Positions 40,968 through 50,300 of a stretch of 64,000 nt of DNA are shown one piece after another. Made by a program: the position numbers and the translations under genes. The stretch covers positions 62,001-126,000 of the forward strand of contig CAZYUA010000003.1 of NCBI GenBank assembly GCA_964650525.1, in the 5' to 3' direction. The stretch is from UBA1413 sp964650525 (lineage in GTDB: Bacteria > Bacteroidota > Bacteroidia > Bacteroidales > Prolixibacteraceae). The notes beneath the pieces are model-generated. The model ran no database searches. It was given only the letters and a program-made list of their open reading frames with translations, and was not told the DNA's origin. The number at the start of each line of letters is the position of its first letter. Position 1 is the stretch's first letter.

Positions 40968-43352
40968 TCAGCGTGACTGGGACACATGAAACCGCTTGGT
41001 GATCTGGTTGCCCTCCCTGTCGGTGAGGGTCAGCAGGTGCCATCCGGGTTCCGGAGCGAGGCTCATCTGATGGAAGAGGACCGTTTTTCCGGCATACCGG
41101 TCGTCGATATACCAAAAAACCTCCGCCTCTGGTTGCCGGTGGGCCACCTCAAAAATGACCACCCCAGGGTGGTTGCCAAGTTGGCGCGGAATGAACAGGT
41201 GGTTGGTTTCGCGTGGATAGATGAACTCCATGACGGCTTCATCTGTCTGACATCCCTCCCTGACAGGGGGAAGCATGGCATATCCCGGATGCTTTCGGCG
41301 GTAATAATATTCTATGGCCGGGGGAAGAACAAACCAGCTTGCCGTCTGAAGGTCTGCAACAGGATAACAACTGCCTGACACGCGGTATTGCAGTGTTTTA
41401 TCGAGATGGATGAACTGGTGATAAGGACAGGTTTCAGGCTGCGAACCCTGTGCGACCAGGAGTGTATCTTTCTCTGTACAGAAGGGAGAAGCCAGAAACC
41501 CGGAAGCGTTGCAGAAGGTCATGGGCACCAGTTCATCCACCGGTTTGGCAAACCGGTTGCCAGGTGGAAAAAGGCCGAAGATTTCAAACATCAGGGGAGC
41601 TGCCGCCACTGTGCCGGTGAGACCGGGTCGGCCTTCGCCGTCACAGTTGCCGGCCCATACGGCGACCACATAATCGCGGGTCATGCCTACCGCCCACCCG
41701 TCGCGGAAGCCAAAGCTGGTACCGGTTTTCCAGGCAATGTTGCTCAAACCGGCAAACGTTTCCCAGCCGGTCTCCTCCTCAGGCCGGTTCACCGACATCA
41801 GGGCTTCAAGGGTCTGGTAGACTGCGGCAGCTCTCAGGAAAGGCCGTGAAGCCTCGGTGTCCTGTTCCTTTTCCGCATCGTTTCTCCACACCAGGGGACG
41901 GAACTGTGTGACAGGGTAAAAGCCGTCTTTCTCTTCGTAAGTCCTGACAATTCGTGCCATCGATGCATACATCCCGGCCAGGTCCCACAGTTTAGTCTCC
42001 GCACCACCCAGGATCAGCGACAGCCCATAGTGGCCGGCAGGCTTTGTCAGGGTCGTCATGCCGGCTTTTTCCAGAAAATGATAAAAAGCCTCCACACCAT
42101 ACCATTGCAGCATCTTCACAGCAGGAACATTAAGCGAACGGGCCAGAGCCCGGGATGCAGGCACGGCACCATCATAATCGTGACTGAAGTTTACCGGGGT
42201 AAATCCGTCGATTCTCAAAGGGATGTCGGGAACCAACTGATGAGGTGCCATCAAGCCTTTTTCCAGCAAGGCCGCATACAGGAAAGGCTTCAATATGCTT
42301 CCGCTGCTCCTGGGTGCACGGATTACATCCACATAGCCCCCATGTTCCCCGCCTTCCATGCCGGGCACGTTTCCCGTGTATGCGAGAACCCGGCCTTCCT
42401 TCACCGTAGCAATCAGGGCACAGGCATTGAAAATATGGTTGGACTGAAGATTCCCGGCATGGCGCAAAACCATCTGGTTCACCTGCTGCTGAAGCGAAAA
42501 ATCAAGGGTCGTTCTCACCCGGGTTCCCGGAGTTTCTTTGACTGCCTGGTCCAACAGGTGAAGGCCATTCAGGGGTACCGGATATATGTTCCCGGGAAGA
42601 GGTTCCTCCATCGACAATTCGAGTGTCATCGTATCGATGAGGTTCCTGCGGCAGAGCAGCTTCAGCAGCCGGTTTCTTTTAGCCAGGAGAAGGGAGTCGT
42701 TCTTTCCGGGGTATATGAGGGAGGGGGCGTTAGGAAGTACAGCCAGTGCGGCGGCCTCTCCCCAGGAGAGGAGATGAGGGGGGCGCCTGAAATAGCGCCA
42801 TGAGGCAGCTTCGAGACCCACCGTATTACTGCCAAAGGGAGCATGGCCGGCATACCTGCGTAAAATCTCCTCCTTGGAATACCGAAGTTCCAGGTTGAAA
42901 GCCCAAAAAATCTCCCGGGTCTTGGAGATAAGGGTCCGTGCTCTTCCGGGGCGCGCAAGCCGGGCCAGCTGCATGGTCAGTGTACTTCCGCCGCTTACAA
43001 TCCTTCCGGCCCGGATATTAAGGACCAGAGCCCTGGCGAGGCTCATAGGATTCACGCCCGGATGCCTGTAAAAATAACGGTCTTCAAAGGACAACAGGCA
43101 GACCTTAAACTTTACGGGAACTGAATCGGGCAAAGGGAATCGCCATTGACCGTCGGGAGCAATCCTGGCTCCCAGCAACTCTCCATCGTGCGATTCGAGC
43201 ACCGTGGCATACAAATCCGGCAACCGGGGCGCAGGCAAAAATACCAATATCCCCAGGAACAGGATTACCGCCGACCATACCAGCGGGATTTTTCGTGACA
43301 CCCAGGGGTTCACCAGCCATTTCCTGCCCCAATCGCCTTTATCGCCCGGCAT
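40968..43352 (-). CDS. pbpC: Penicillin-binding protein 1C
   Basis: A 794-residue class A PBP. A membrane helix lies at about 23-42. The glycosyltransferase domain (about 60-230) has FEDRYFYRHPGVNP with the catalytic Glu, and GGSTLTMQLARL. The transpeptidase domain has SxxK in SSGSILKP (near residue 345), SxN in SLNVPAVK (near 405) and KTG in WKTGTSFGFRDGWAVG (near 540). The C-terminal BiPBP_C domain has several cysteines (NASGFLASPFC, PETCPYHQF). It follows the alpha-2-macroglobulin gene by 33 bases, the same pairing as in E. coli. Together they are thought to repair peptidoglycan at sites of envelope breach. Confidence 0.95.
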   Translation of the reverse strand: MPGDKGDWGRKWLVNPWVSRKIPLVWSAVILFLGILVFLPAPRLPDLYATVLESHDGELLGARIAPDGQWRFPLPDSVPVKFKVCLLSFEDRYFYRHPGVNPMSLARALVLNIRAGRIVSGGSTLTMQLARLARPGRARTLISKTREIFWAFNLELRYSKEEILRRYAGHAPFGSNTVGLEAASWRYFRRPPHLLSWGEAAALAVLPNAPSLIYPGKNDSLLLAKRNRLLKLLCRRNLIDTMTLELSMEEPLPGNIYPVPLNGLHLLDQAVKETPGTRVRTTLDFSLQQQVNQMVLRHAGNLQSNHIFNACALIATVKEGRVLAYTGNVPGMEGGEHGGYVDVIRAPRSSGSILKPFLYAALLEKGLMAPHQLVPDIPLRIDGFTPVNFSHDYDGAVPASRALARSLNVPAVKMLQWYGVEAFYHFLEKAGMTTLTKPAGHYGLSLILGGAETKLWDLAGMYASMARIVRTYEEKDGFYPVTQFRPLVWRNDAEKEQDTEASRPFLRAAAVYQTLEALMSVNRPEEETGWETFAGLSNIAWKTGTSFGFRDGWAVGMTRDYVVAVWAGNCDGEGRPGLTGTVAAAPLMFEIFGLFPPGNRFAKPVDELVPMTFCNASGFLASPFCTEKDTLLVAQGSQPETCPYHQFIHLDKTLQYRVSGSCYPVADLQTASWFVLPPAIEYYYRRKHPGYAMLPPVREGCQTDEAVMEFIYPRETNHLFIPRQLGNHPGVVIFEVAHRQPEAEVFWYIDDRYAGKTVLFHQMSLAPEPGWHLLTLTDREGNQITKRFHVSQSR

Positions 43353-43385
43353 AACTGTACGTTGAATACCTCTGGTTCTGAACTG

Positions 43386-46300
43386 TCAGGGTTTAACCAC
43401 CTCCACCCACTGTCCGGGAAGCCTGGCATATACGGTATTGTCGTACATGCCCTCACAGATGAACGCCGGAAGCCGGTATTTCCCCACGTAGGCAGCGTGA
43501 AGGTTTATCCTGAAGGTTTTGGTTTCCCTGTTATTCAGGCTGAAATAGGTATACACTCTGTCATCACGGAAATCCTGATAATCATATTTTCCGGTTTCCC
43601 TGGCGGGCAGATCAGACAACCTTTCGTTCATGATTTCCCAGCCCGGGGGGAATACGGCCGTAAGGGCAAGGTCACGACAGGACGAAAGAATCCCTGGATG
43701 GGACACTGAAATTTCCAGGGAGAAATCGGTTCCCTGGAGCAGGCGGGCCGCATCCACCACCTGGCCTTTCCTGCCGGTAAACCGGTATTGCATAGTCAGA
43801 TTACTCTGTCTCGCCGAAGCGCTGTCTTCAAGAGGGATGCCACGGGCTGAAAGGCGTGCAAACAGCGGACCGTCACCGTTGTTGCGGATTGTAGTTTCTG
43901 CAGCGCCGTTATTCCCGGGTAATAAGCTGGTTTTTAACAGGGGAAGGGAAGAGTTGGCTGTCTTTGGGGTGCCGTTGAGGGTGTAGGTTGCATGAATGCC
44001 CCCTTCTTTTCCGGCTGCGGTAAAATATCGGGCCATGACATAAAAGCACCAGGCGGTGGTCTGGGTGCTCAGCCAGTCGGCTGCAGCCGTTTCAGAAGCA
44101 ATTTCAGAAACCAGCCTGAAAGCCCCCTGATGGTCATTTTTCAGAATCAGGGTTTCCAGGATCATGGCTTTGTCGCGCAGCTCACTGCCAAAGGTAACCG
44201 TATGGGAAGGATAGGCACTTGTTGCGGGAGCCGGTTTTTGAATCAGAAGGTCAGCAGCCTGCGACAGTCCGGCCAGGTAATAGGCAGCGGCCAGCCGCCA
44301 CCGGGCTTCGGCTGAGACACCCACCTCCTCACGAAACCGGTTCATGACGCCCCTTTCGGGTGACCCTGCAAGTGCAAGGGTATACAGCCGGTAGGCCTGG
44401 ATAAGGGTCTCCTGTTGTCTCGTAAACGGATCTCCTGCAATGGGAGATTTCCAGCTGCGCGAATGGTCAAGCTGATAAGACCTCCACTTCCGGGTCATTT
44501 CAGCAGGAAGGGAAAACCCCTTTTGCGAAGCCAATGCCAGAAAATGGCCGGCATAACTGGTACACCAGGCATCCGGTTCGTTTTGTCCCGGCCAGAGAGG
44601 AAAACCACCCGTACCGGTCTGCATTCCCTGCAGCCGACGAATGGTCGTACGGATATTTTCTTCCGTTGCGGTCTTTTCAGAGGCTGTAAGCTCTGTAAGG
44701 TTTTCAAGGTAGAGTTGCGCAAAGGCGGTGGATACGATCTGTTCGCAACACCCATGCGGATACCGGATCAACTGGTTAAAATGCCTGGACAGGCTGAGAC
44801 CGGGAATGCCCGAAAGTTCCAGCATCACCTGGTTGGTACCCTTCATCCCCGGTGCAACTACGGAGGGAGACCAGGACTCCCCGGGGTTGATCATCCGGCT
44901 GGTCTCATTCACCAGAGGAGGATTGGGATTCCGGATTTCCAGTTCTGCTTCATACCAGGCAGTTTCGTTTCCGCAGGTGGCTTTGACCTTCACGCGGGCG
45001 ATTCCGGTTTGCGGGGCTGTCGAAACTCTGAATCCGGCCATTTTCTCTCCGGGAGCGGCGAAGGTTACCACCTGCCTGTTTCCGCCCAGGGGGGTAAGAT
45101 ACGGATCGGACTCCAGTTCAACAACCACTTCCCTGGTGCTTTCCTTCAGGGCAAACACAGATACGGGAATGGTAAATTCCTCGCCGGGGCCGGCGACCCT
45201 GGGCAGGGTTGCCAGCAGCATCACCGCCTGGCGCACCTTAACACTTTTTTCCGCACGGCCGTAATTGCCATCGTTCCCCGCCACCACCATCGTTCTTACC
45301 GACCCGACATAGTTGGGCATCCTGAAAGTGTGCGTTTTGCTCCCTCCCCTTCCCAGGGAAAAAGGTGCAGAGTACAGGACCACTGGCTGGAAACGATTGG
45401 CTTGCTTTTGGCCTGAAAAGGGAAGAGATTCATCGCCCCCCACGGCAAAGGCTTTTTCCAGCTGGGCTCCGTAGGCTCCGGCCACATGGTCGAAAAGGTC
45501 CCAGGTCTTCACGCCCAATGCCTCGCGCGCAAAAAAATAGCCGTGGGGATCGGGGGTCTTATAGTTCGTCAAATCCAGTAACCCCTCATCGACAATGGCC
45601 AGCGTATAGGTCATCTCCCGTCCGGCCTGCTCACGCACGGTTATCCGGAACTCTTTGCCGGGTTCCAGTTCCTCCTCCATACCGATCACAGGGTTCAGAA
45701 CGGTGGAAGGATCTTCAACGGTCACAGCTGTAACACCGTAGAGTCTCAGAGGAGCATCATTCATGGTCGACCCGTAAGGTTGCAGCAGGGTAGCATAAAG
45801 ATATAGCGTGGGTGCCATCCCGGGTACAATATCGACGTTGAAGGAGGTCTCGAAGTCGGAAGTGCTGACCCAAAAGAGGTCACGGGTTTGTTTGCCATCT
45901 TCGAGGCTGATCAGCACCTTGCAGCCAGCCTGGGAGGGAATGGTCACCACGGCCTTTTCTCCGGGGGCATATTTTTCCTTATCGGTGCGGATTGCCAGAA
46001 TGGTGGCATCGTCGGAATTGGCAGCCGCCTGCCATCGTCCCCACTGACTCATATAAAACGTCACGGCTGCTGCCTGGCCACCTTCAACATCCTTTACATA
46101 AAGCAGATAACGGCCATTATCCTGCCAATCCCGGAAGTCGACCCTCAATCCGAAATGCTTGGATGATTCGCGGCTCTCCAACGACCAGGTGTTCACCGGT
46201 ACTACATCCCTGCCACTGACATAACGGGCCAGGAAATCTTCGCCCGACTCCCACCACCAGCGCCAATCGACCTTATACAGGCAGACTTCCACCCTGCCCA

Positions 46301-48956
46301 GAGGCACCGGTCTTCCGGTTTCTGACAAAGCCACCAATTCAGGCTGGTAATCCTGATCTGTCTGATACCACCCGTCTTCCGACTCCGGCATTCTGATGCC
46401 CAGATACTTGCTGAAGGGGGAGAATTCCGCTTGTTGCACCTGGATGCTGTAATCCCCTCCCTGTTCAAAAATCCGCGTGGTCATCCACAGGTTCATTTTC
46501 CCGGGCATCTTCATTCCGGAAGGATACTCCAAAGAAATGTCAGCTTTGCCAGCTTCATCCAGGAAACCTTCAAAGAGGGTTTCCGGCGAAGGGGTATATT
46601 GAATGGTGGGATTGTCAAAGCAGAATTTTTCATACCCCTTGAAAGTGGTTTTCGCAGGTGCCATAACTGCCTCCACGGTATATTTCAGGTTCGATGCCGG
46701 AGCCCCATGAAGCCATGACGACTGCAGGATGGCAGATTGTTTTTTTCCGGCAAGGATAATCCCGGGCAGGCGGAGATCGGCTTTCAGACGGTTAGGTTTT
46801 ACCGTTTCAACCTTAAACCGTTTTTCGAAAACAGCCCCTCCGGCCTGGACCCTGGCATGCCAGTTGCCGGTAGGCGCAGAAGGATCGGTGGTTACCGCAA
46901 AATGGTAAAACCCCTTCACCGGACTGTTGTTCACTTTTCTCTCCACCTCACGGCCCTGCGAATCAAACAGCTTGAAAATGACCGGTGCATTATCCGGAAT
47001 CCTGTCCTGCTGATCATCGAGGATAAAAGTGAAAAACATACGGTCGCCGGGTCGCCAGACACCCCGTTCACCGTAAAGAAACCCTTTCAAGCCTTCCTGT
47101 ACGACCTCTCCGGAAACATCAAAATTACTGAGCGATAAGGAGGAAGCATCGTCAATCCGCAAATAGGCAATCTGCTTGTTTTTCCGGGCTACGGCCACAA
47201 AAGGCTTTTCCTCGAGCTGCAGAGCAGCAATTCCATCTTTGCCGGTGACAGCTTTACCCATCAACCGATGCTGGAAATCATACAGGGTCACCTCTGCTTT
47301 TTCCTCCGGTAGTGCTGTCAGAAGGTTGGTAACTACAAGGACATAGCGATACCCGCTGCTTTCCTTGACAATCATCCCCAGATCGGAGGCCAGGATATTC
47401 CTGTATACAAACCGGTCGGACGTAAAATAGGAATTGTGGCAGGGATTATCCCGTTCTTCCCAGTCGTAATCATCCGGCCAGTAATTATAACTATACCAGC
47501 CAGGACCGCTCCAGTCTTCAGTTTCTTCCGGGTCTGCGTCATCGGGTTCGCGGCCGGGGGAACCGGTGGTGCAGCCAAAGAGGGAATAGGCTTTTCTGAA
47601 ACGGAGTTCCACCCGGTAAATGGCTCCCTCCTCCGGGTTTATGTACCGGTTCAGGTCGACATGATAGGTGCTCCAGCGCATCAAATGGTCCGTGGAGGGA
47701 GGTGTCAGGTTGACTTTGCCTTTGTAAACCAGCCGGCCTACTTTCCGGATACCCTCTTCCCCGTCCATTTCGTTTTCCTGGAGAAACTGACGCACATTGG
47801 ATGCATAGATATGGATAATCCTCAGGTCGACAGCATTCAGGCAAACCGCTTCGAAAGGGAGGGAGAGGTTACCCTTGCCGGGGATAATAACGCCCTTTCC
47901 CAGCAGCCTGACAGCCGGCTTCAGGTTACTGAAAAAAAGCGTGCGGCCCTCGGTTTCTGCCAGGGTTTTTCCATCGGCACTTTTCAGTCCCTTGAAGAGG
48001 GTAACGGTACTTTCCCCCCGGATCTCGTCCGAAGGCCACAGGATCAAACGGTTGCCGTCGATTTGCCAGGTGTAACCCTGCGACCCGGTAATTCCGGCCA
48101 TGCCCTCGATCGTCTGATCGAGAGCCAGAGGATCAGAGAACAGTACCATGATCTGCTGGCCTTCAGATACCGCCGCTTTGGCGCTGATAACGCGGAACTC
48201 TCTTCCGGAGGGAACGGTTACGGTAAGGTCGCCGTGGTTTTTGACATCCAGGGGTTTCCCATCCCATTTGATAGCCAGATCCCTGCTTTCCTGTGCATCC
48301 CGCTCCAGACTGTCAACGGTAATCACATGACTGCGCAGGTCGGGAGAATGGACCCAGGAGACACTTCCCCCGGTACCCTGGTAATCGGTCTTTACCATTT
48401 TTTCCACCTTCTGGGGATCGGCCGCGTCAGCCGTATGGATGATGGCAGACCAGGAGATTCCTGCCTGGTCAAGGGATGCATCGGCATATAATCCTTCGTC
48501 TTCGAAAGTAAAATCCTGCCGGAGTGTGAAGAATCCGAACTTCAACTTCCGGAAAGGCCTGGGAACATCGGCCAGTTTATCCAGGGAGAAGGTGACCTCA
48601 TAGTTTGTACCGGAGGACAGGGGGGCAGAGGGTTTGAAGGTAACTACCCCGGCAGCATCCATAACCGCTTCTCCCTTCACCGGCGGCGTCAACCGGAAGA
48701 GATCACCGGGAAGCGACACCCCCGGAGTCATGCCCGGGGGAACCTCTGACAATTTCACCACCACAGCAGCCCTGGAGGAGATACCCCCGGAAGTGAAATA
48801 GTCCACATATTCTGAAAACCCCGGATCAGGAAGGAACTCCCGGGTTTTCTGACGACATCCGGCCATCAGCAGTACAACGGAAAAAAACAGGGTCAGAGTC
48901 ACAGATCCTGTAAAGGACCTTCCGGCCCGCATGGTAAAATGGGTGCAACGTTTCAT
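43386..48956 (-). CDS. Bacterial alpha-2-macroglobulin lipoprotein
   Basis: An 1856-residue periplasmic protease trap. The N-terminus is a lipoprotein signal (VVLLMAGC; an internal start at 48932 is possible and keeps the lipobox). Multiple MG beta domains follow, a bait-region-like segment in the middle, and RMPNYVGSVRTMVVAGN marks the A2M domain. The thioester motif C-x-E-Q is present as C1403-C-E-Q1406 in YPHGCCEQ, with an unusual second Cys in the variable position. The thioester helical domain (LQGMQTGTGGFPLWPGQ) and a C-terminal receptor-like beta domain complete it. It is the first gene of the operon with pbpC. Length is typical of bacterial A2Ms. Confidence 0.94.
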   Translation of the reverse strand: MKRCTHFTMRAGRSFTGSVTLTLFFSVVLLMAGCRQKTREFLPDPGFSEYVDYFTSGGISSRAAVVVKLSEVPPGMTPGVSLPGDLFRLTPPVKGEAVMDAAGVVTFKPSAPLSSGTNYEVTFSLDKLADVPRPFRKLKFGFFTLRQDFTFEDEGLYADASLDQAGISWSAIIHTADAADPQKVEKMVKTDYQGTGGSVSWVHSPDLRSHVITVDSLERDAQESRDLAIKWDGKPLDVKNHGDLTVTVPSGREFRVISAKAAVSEGQQIMVLFSDPLALDQTIEGMAGITGSQGYTWQIDGNRLILWPSDEIRGESTVTLFKGLKSADGKTLAETEGRTLFFSNLKPAVRLLGKGVIIPGKGNLSLPFEAVCLNAVDLRIIHIYASNVRQFLQENEMDGEEGIRKVGRLVYKGKVNLTPPSTDHLMRWSTYHVDLNRYINPEEGAIYRVELRFRKAYSLFGCTTGSPGREPDDADPEETEDWSGPGWYSYNYWPDDYDWEERDNPCHNSYFTSDRFVYRNILASDLGMIVKESSGYRYVLVVTNLLTALPEEKAEVTLYDFQHRLMGKAVTGKDGIAALQLEEKPFVAVARKNKQIAYLRIDDASSLSLSNFDVSGEVVQEGLKGFLYGERGVWRPGDRMFFTFILDDQQDRIPDNAPVIFKLFDSQGREVERKVNNSPVKGFYHFAVTTDPSAPTGNWHARVQAGGAVFEKRFKVETVKPNRLKADLRLPGIILAGKKQSAILQSSWLHGAPASNLKYTVEAVMAPAKTTFKGYEKFCFDNPTIQYTPSPETLFEGFLDEAGKADISLEYPSGMKMPGKMNLWMTTRIFEQGGDYSIQVQQAEFSPFSKYLGIRMPESEDGWYQTDQDYQPELVALSETGRPVPLGRVEVCLYKVDWRWWWESGEDFLARYVSGRDVVPVNTWSLESRESSKHFGLRVDFRDWQDNGRYLLYVKDVEGGQAAAVTFYMSQWGRWQAAANSDDATILAIRTDKEKYAPGEKAVVTIPSQAGCKVLISLEDGKQTRDLFWVSTSDFETSFNVDIVPGMAPTLYLYATLLQPYGSTMNDAPLRLYGVTAVTVEDPSTVLNPVIGMEEELEPGKEFRITVREQAGREMTYTLAIVDEGLLDLTNYKTPDPHGYFFAREALGVKTWDLFDHVAGAYGAQLEKAFAVGGDESLPFSGQKQANRFQPVVLYSAPFSLGRGGSKTHTFRMPNYVGSVRTMVVAGNDGNYGRAEKSVKVRQAVMLLATLPRVAGPGEEFTIPVSVFALKESTREVVVELESDPYLTPLGGNRQVVTFAAPGEKMAGFRVSTAPQTGIARVKVKATCGNETAWYEAELEIRNPNPPLVNETSRMINPGESWSPSVVAPGMKGTNQVMLELSGIPGLSLSRHFNQLIRYPHGCCEQIVSTAFAQLYLENLTELTASEKTATEENIRTTIRRLQGMQTGTGGFPLWPGQNEPDAWCTSYAGHFLALASQKGFSLPAEMTRKWRSYQLDHSRSWKSPIAGDPFTRQQETLIQAYRLYTLALAGSPERGVMNRFREEVGVSAEARWRLAAAYYLAGLSQAADLLIQKPAPATSAYPSHTVTFGSELRDKAMILETLILKNDHQGAFRLVSEIASETAAADWLSTQTTAWCFYVMARYFTAAGKEGGIHATYTLNGTPKTANSSLPLLKTSLLPGNNGAAETTIRNNGDGPLFARLSARGIPLEDSASARQSNLTMQYRFTGRKGQVVDAARLLQGTDFSLEISVSHPGILSSCRDLALTAVFPPGWEIMNERLSDLPARETGKYDYQDFRDDRVYTYFSLNNRETKTFRINLHAAYVGKYRLPAFICEGMYDNTVYARLPGQWVEVVKP

Positions 48957-49061
48957 CGTAGGTGTCGAGATTAAAACCGATTGAAGATACTAAATTATGA
49001 GACAAGGAGAATCAAAATTTATTTTGATATTTGCAAAACCTGAAATTGTTAACGTAAAATA

Positions 49062-50237
49062 ATGGTTATGTATAAGATTCTGACGCTGGATAAAATAGAT
49101 CCGTTGGGGTTAAGTCATTTTCCTGAAAACAGGTATGAAACGGGGCCCGCACTTGCCAACCCGGATGCTGTCATCTTAAGAAGTTTCAATTTGCACAGCA
49201 TGGAACTGCCAGGCAGCATCAAGGCAGTAGCCCGTGCCGGTGCAGGATACAACAACATACCGGTAGACCAGTGCACGGAGCAGGGCATCGTGGTCTTTAA
49301 CACACCGGGAGCCAATGCCAATGGGGTCAAGGAACTGATCCTGGCCGGTTTATTTCTCACATCCCGGAATATTACGGGAGGTATAGAATGGGCAAAAAGT
49401 CTGACAGGACAGGGAGATCAGGTACCACCGCTTGTGGAAAAGGGGAAAAAGAGTTTTGCCGGAATAGAAATATTGGGCAAGAACCTTGCCGTTATCGGAC
49501 TGGGGGCTATCGGTGTGCTGGTGGCCAATGCCGCCCAGGCTCTCGGGATGCAGGTTGTCGGCTATGATCCATACATCAGTGTGACCCAGGCTCAAAAATG
49601 CAGTGACAAAATTACCCTGGCCCGGAGCCTGGAGTCTGCCCTTTCCCGGGCTGATTTCGTCACTTTGCACATTCCCCTGACTCCTGAGACCAAAGGCTTT
49701 TTAAACAAAGAGAAATTCATGCTGATGAAAAACGGAGTCCGGATCCTCAACTTCGCAAGAGGAGAACTGGTCCACAACCCCGACCTGGCAGAAGCCCTCG
49801 AATATGGCAAGGTTTCCTGGTATATCACGGACTTTCCGAACGATGAGACCCTCAAAATGAAAAACAGCCTCTGCATTCCCCATTTGGGGGCTTCAACCGA
49901 AGAGTCTGAAACAAACTGCGCCATCATGGCCGTAGACCAGATCCGGGAATATTTTGAACAGGGGAATATCGTCAATTCAGTTAATTTCCCCAACGTCGAG
50001 ATGGACCGCAGCGGAGGTGTAAGGATCGTCATTGCCCACCGGAATATTCCCGCCACGGTGAGCCGGATATCTGCCGTCATGGCTGAAGAAGAGACCCACA
50101 TTCTGAATATGATGAGTAAAACCCGGAACGACGTATCCTACCTCATCCTCGATACCGACAGCCAGGAGATTGCTCCCCAGGTTGCAGAACGGATGAAAGC
50201 CATCGAAGGCATCTTTATGGTAAGGGTCATAGAGTAG
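49062..50237 (+). CDS. serA: D-3-phosphoglycerate dehydrogenase
   Basis: A 391-residue NAD-dependent enzyme starting serine synthesis. The N-terminal substrate half has ARAGAGYNNIPVDQC and NTPGANANGVKELILAG. The Rossmann domain has the fingerprint VIGLGAIGVLVANAA. The catalytic set is in ILNFARGELVHN and IPHLGASTEESETNCA (catalytic His). A C-terminal ACT domain (about 315-391) has VRIVIAHRNIPATVSRIS and is the likely site for serine feedback. A GATATTTG element at 49026-49033 (one base off consensus) may be its promoter. ATG at 49068 is an alternative start. No serC or serB lies next to it. Confidence 0.94.
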   Translation: MVMYKILTLDKIDPLGLSHFPENRYETGPALANPDAVILRSFNLHSMELPGSIKAVARAGAGYNNIPVDQCTEQGIVVFNTPGANANGVKELILAGLFLTSRNITGGIEWAKSLTGQGDQVPPLVEKGKKSFAGIEILGKNLAVIGLGAIGVLVANAAQALGMQVVGYDPYISVTQAQKCSDKITLARSLESALSRADFVTLHIPLTPETKGFLNKEKFMLMKNGVRILNFARGELVHNPDLAEALEYGKVSWYITDFPNDETLKMKNSLCIPHLGASTEESETNCAIMAVDQIREYFEQGNIVNSVNFPNVEMDRSGGVRIVIAHRNIPATVSRISAVMAEEETHILNMMSKTRNDVSYLILDTDSQEIAPQVAERMKAIEGIFMVRVIE

Positions 50238-50300
50238 CAACACCTGGGTTTCTGAAGAGTACAAACCCTATTTTCCCATCCGACAAATCATTGATTTATT

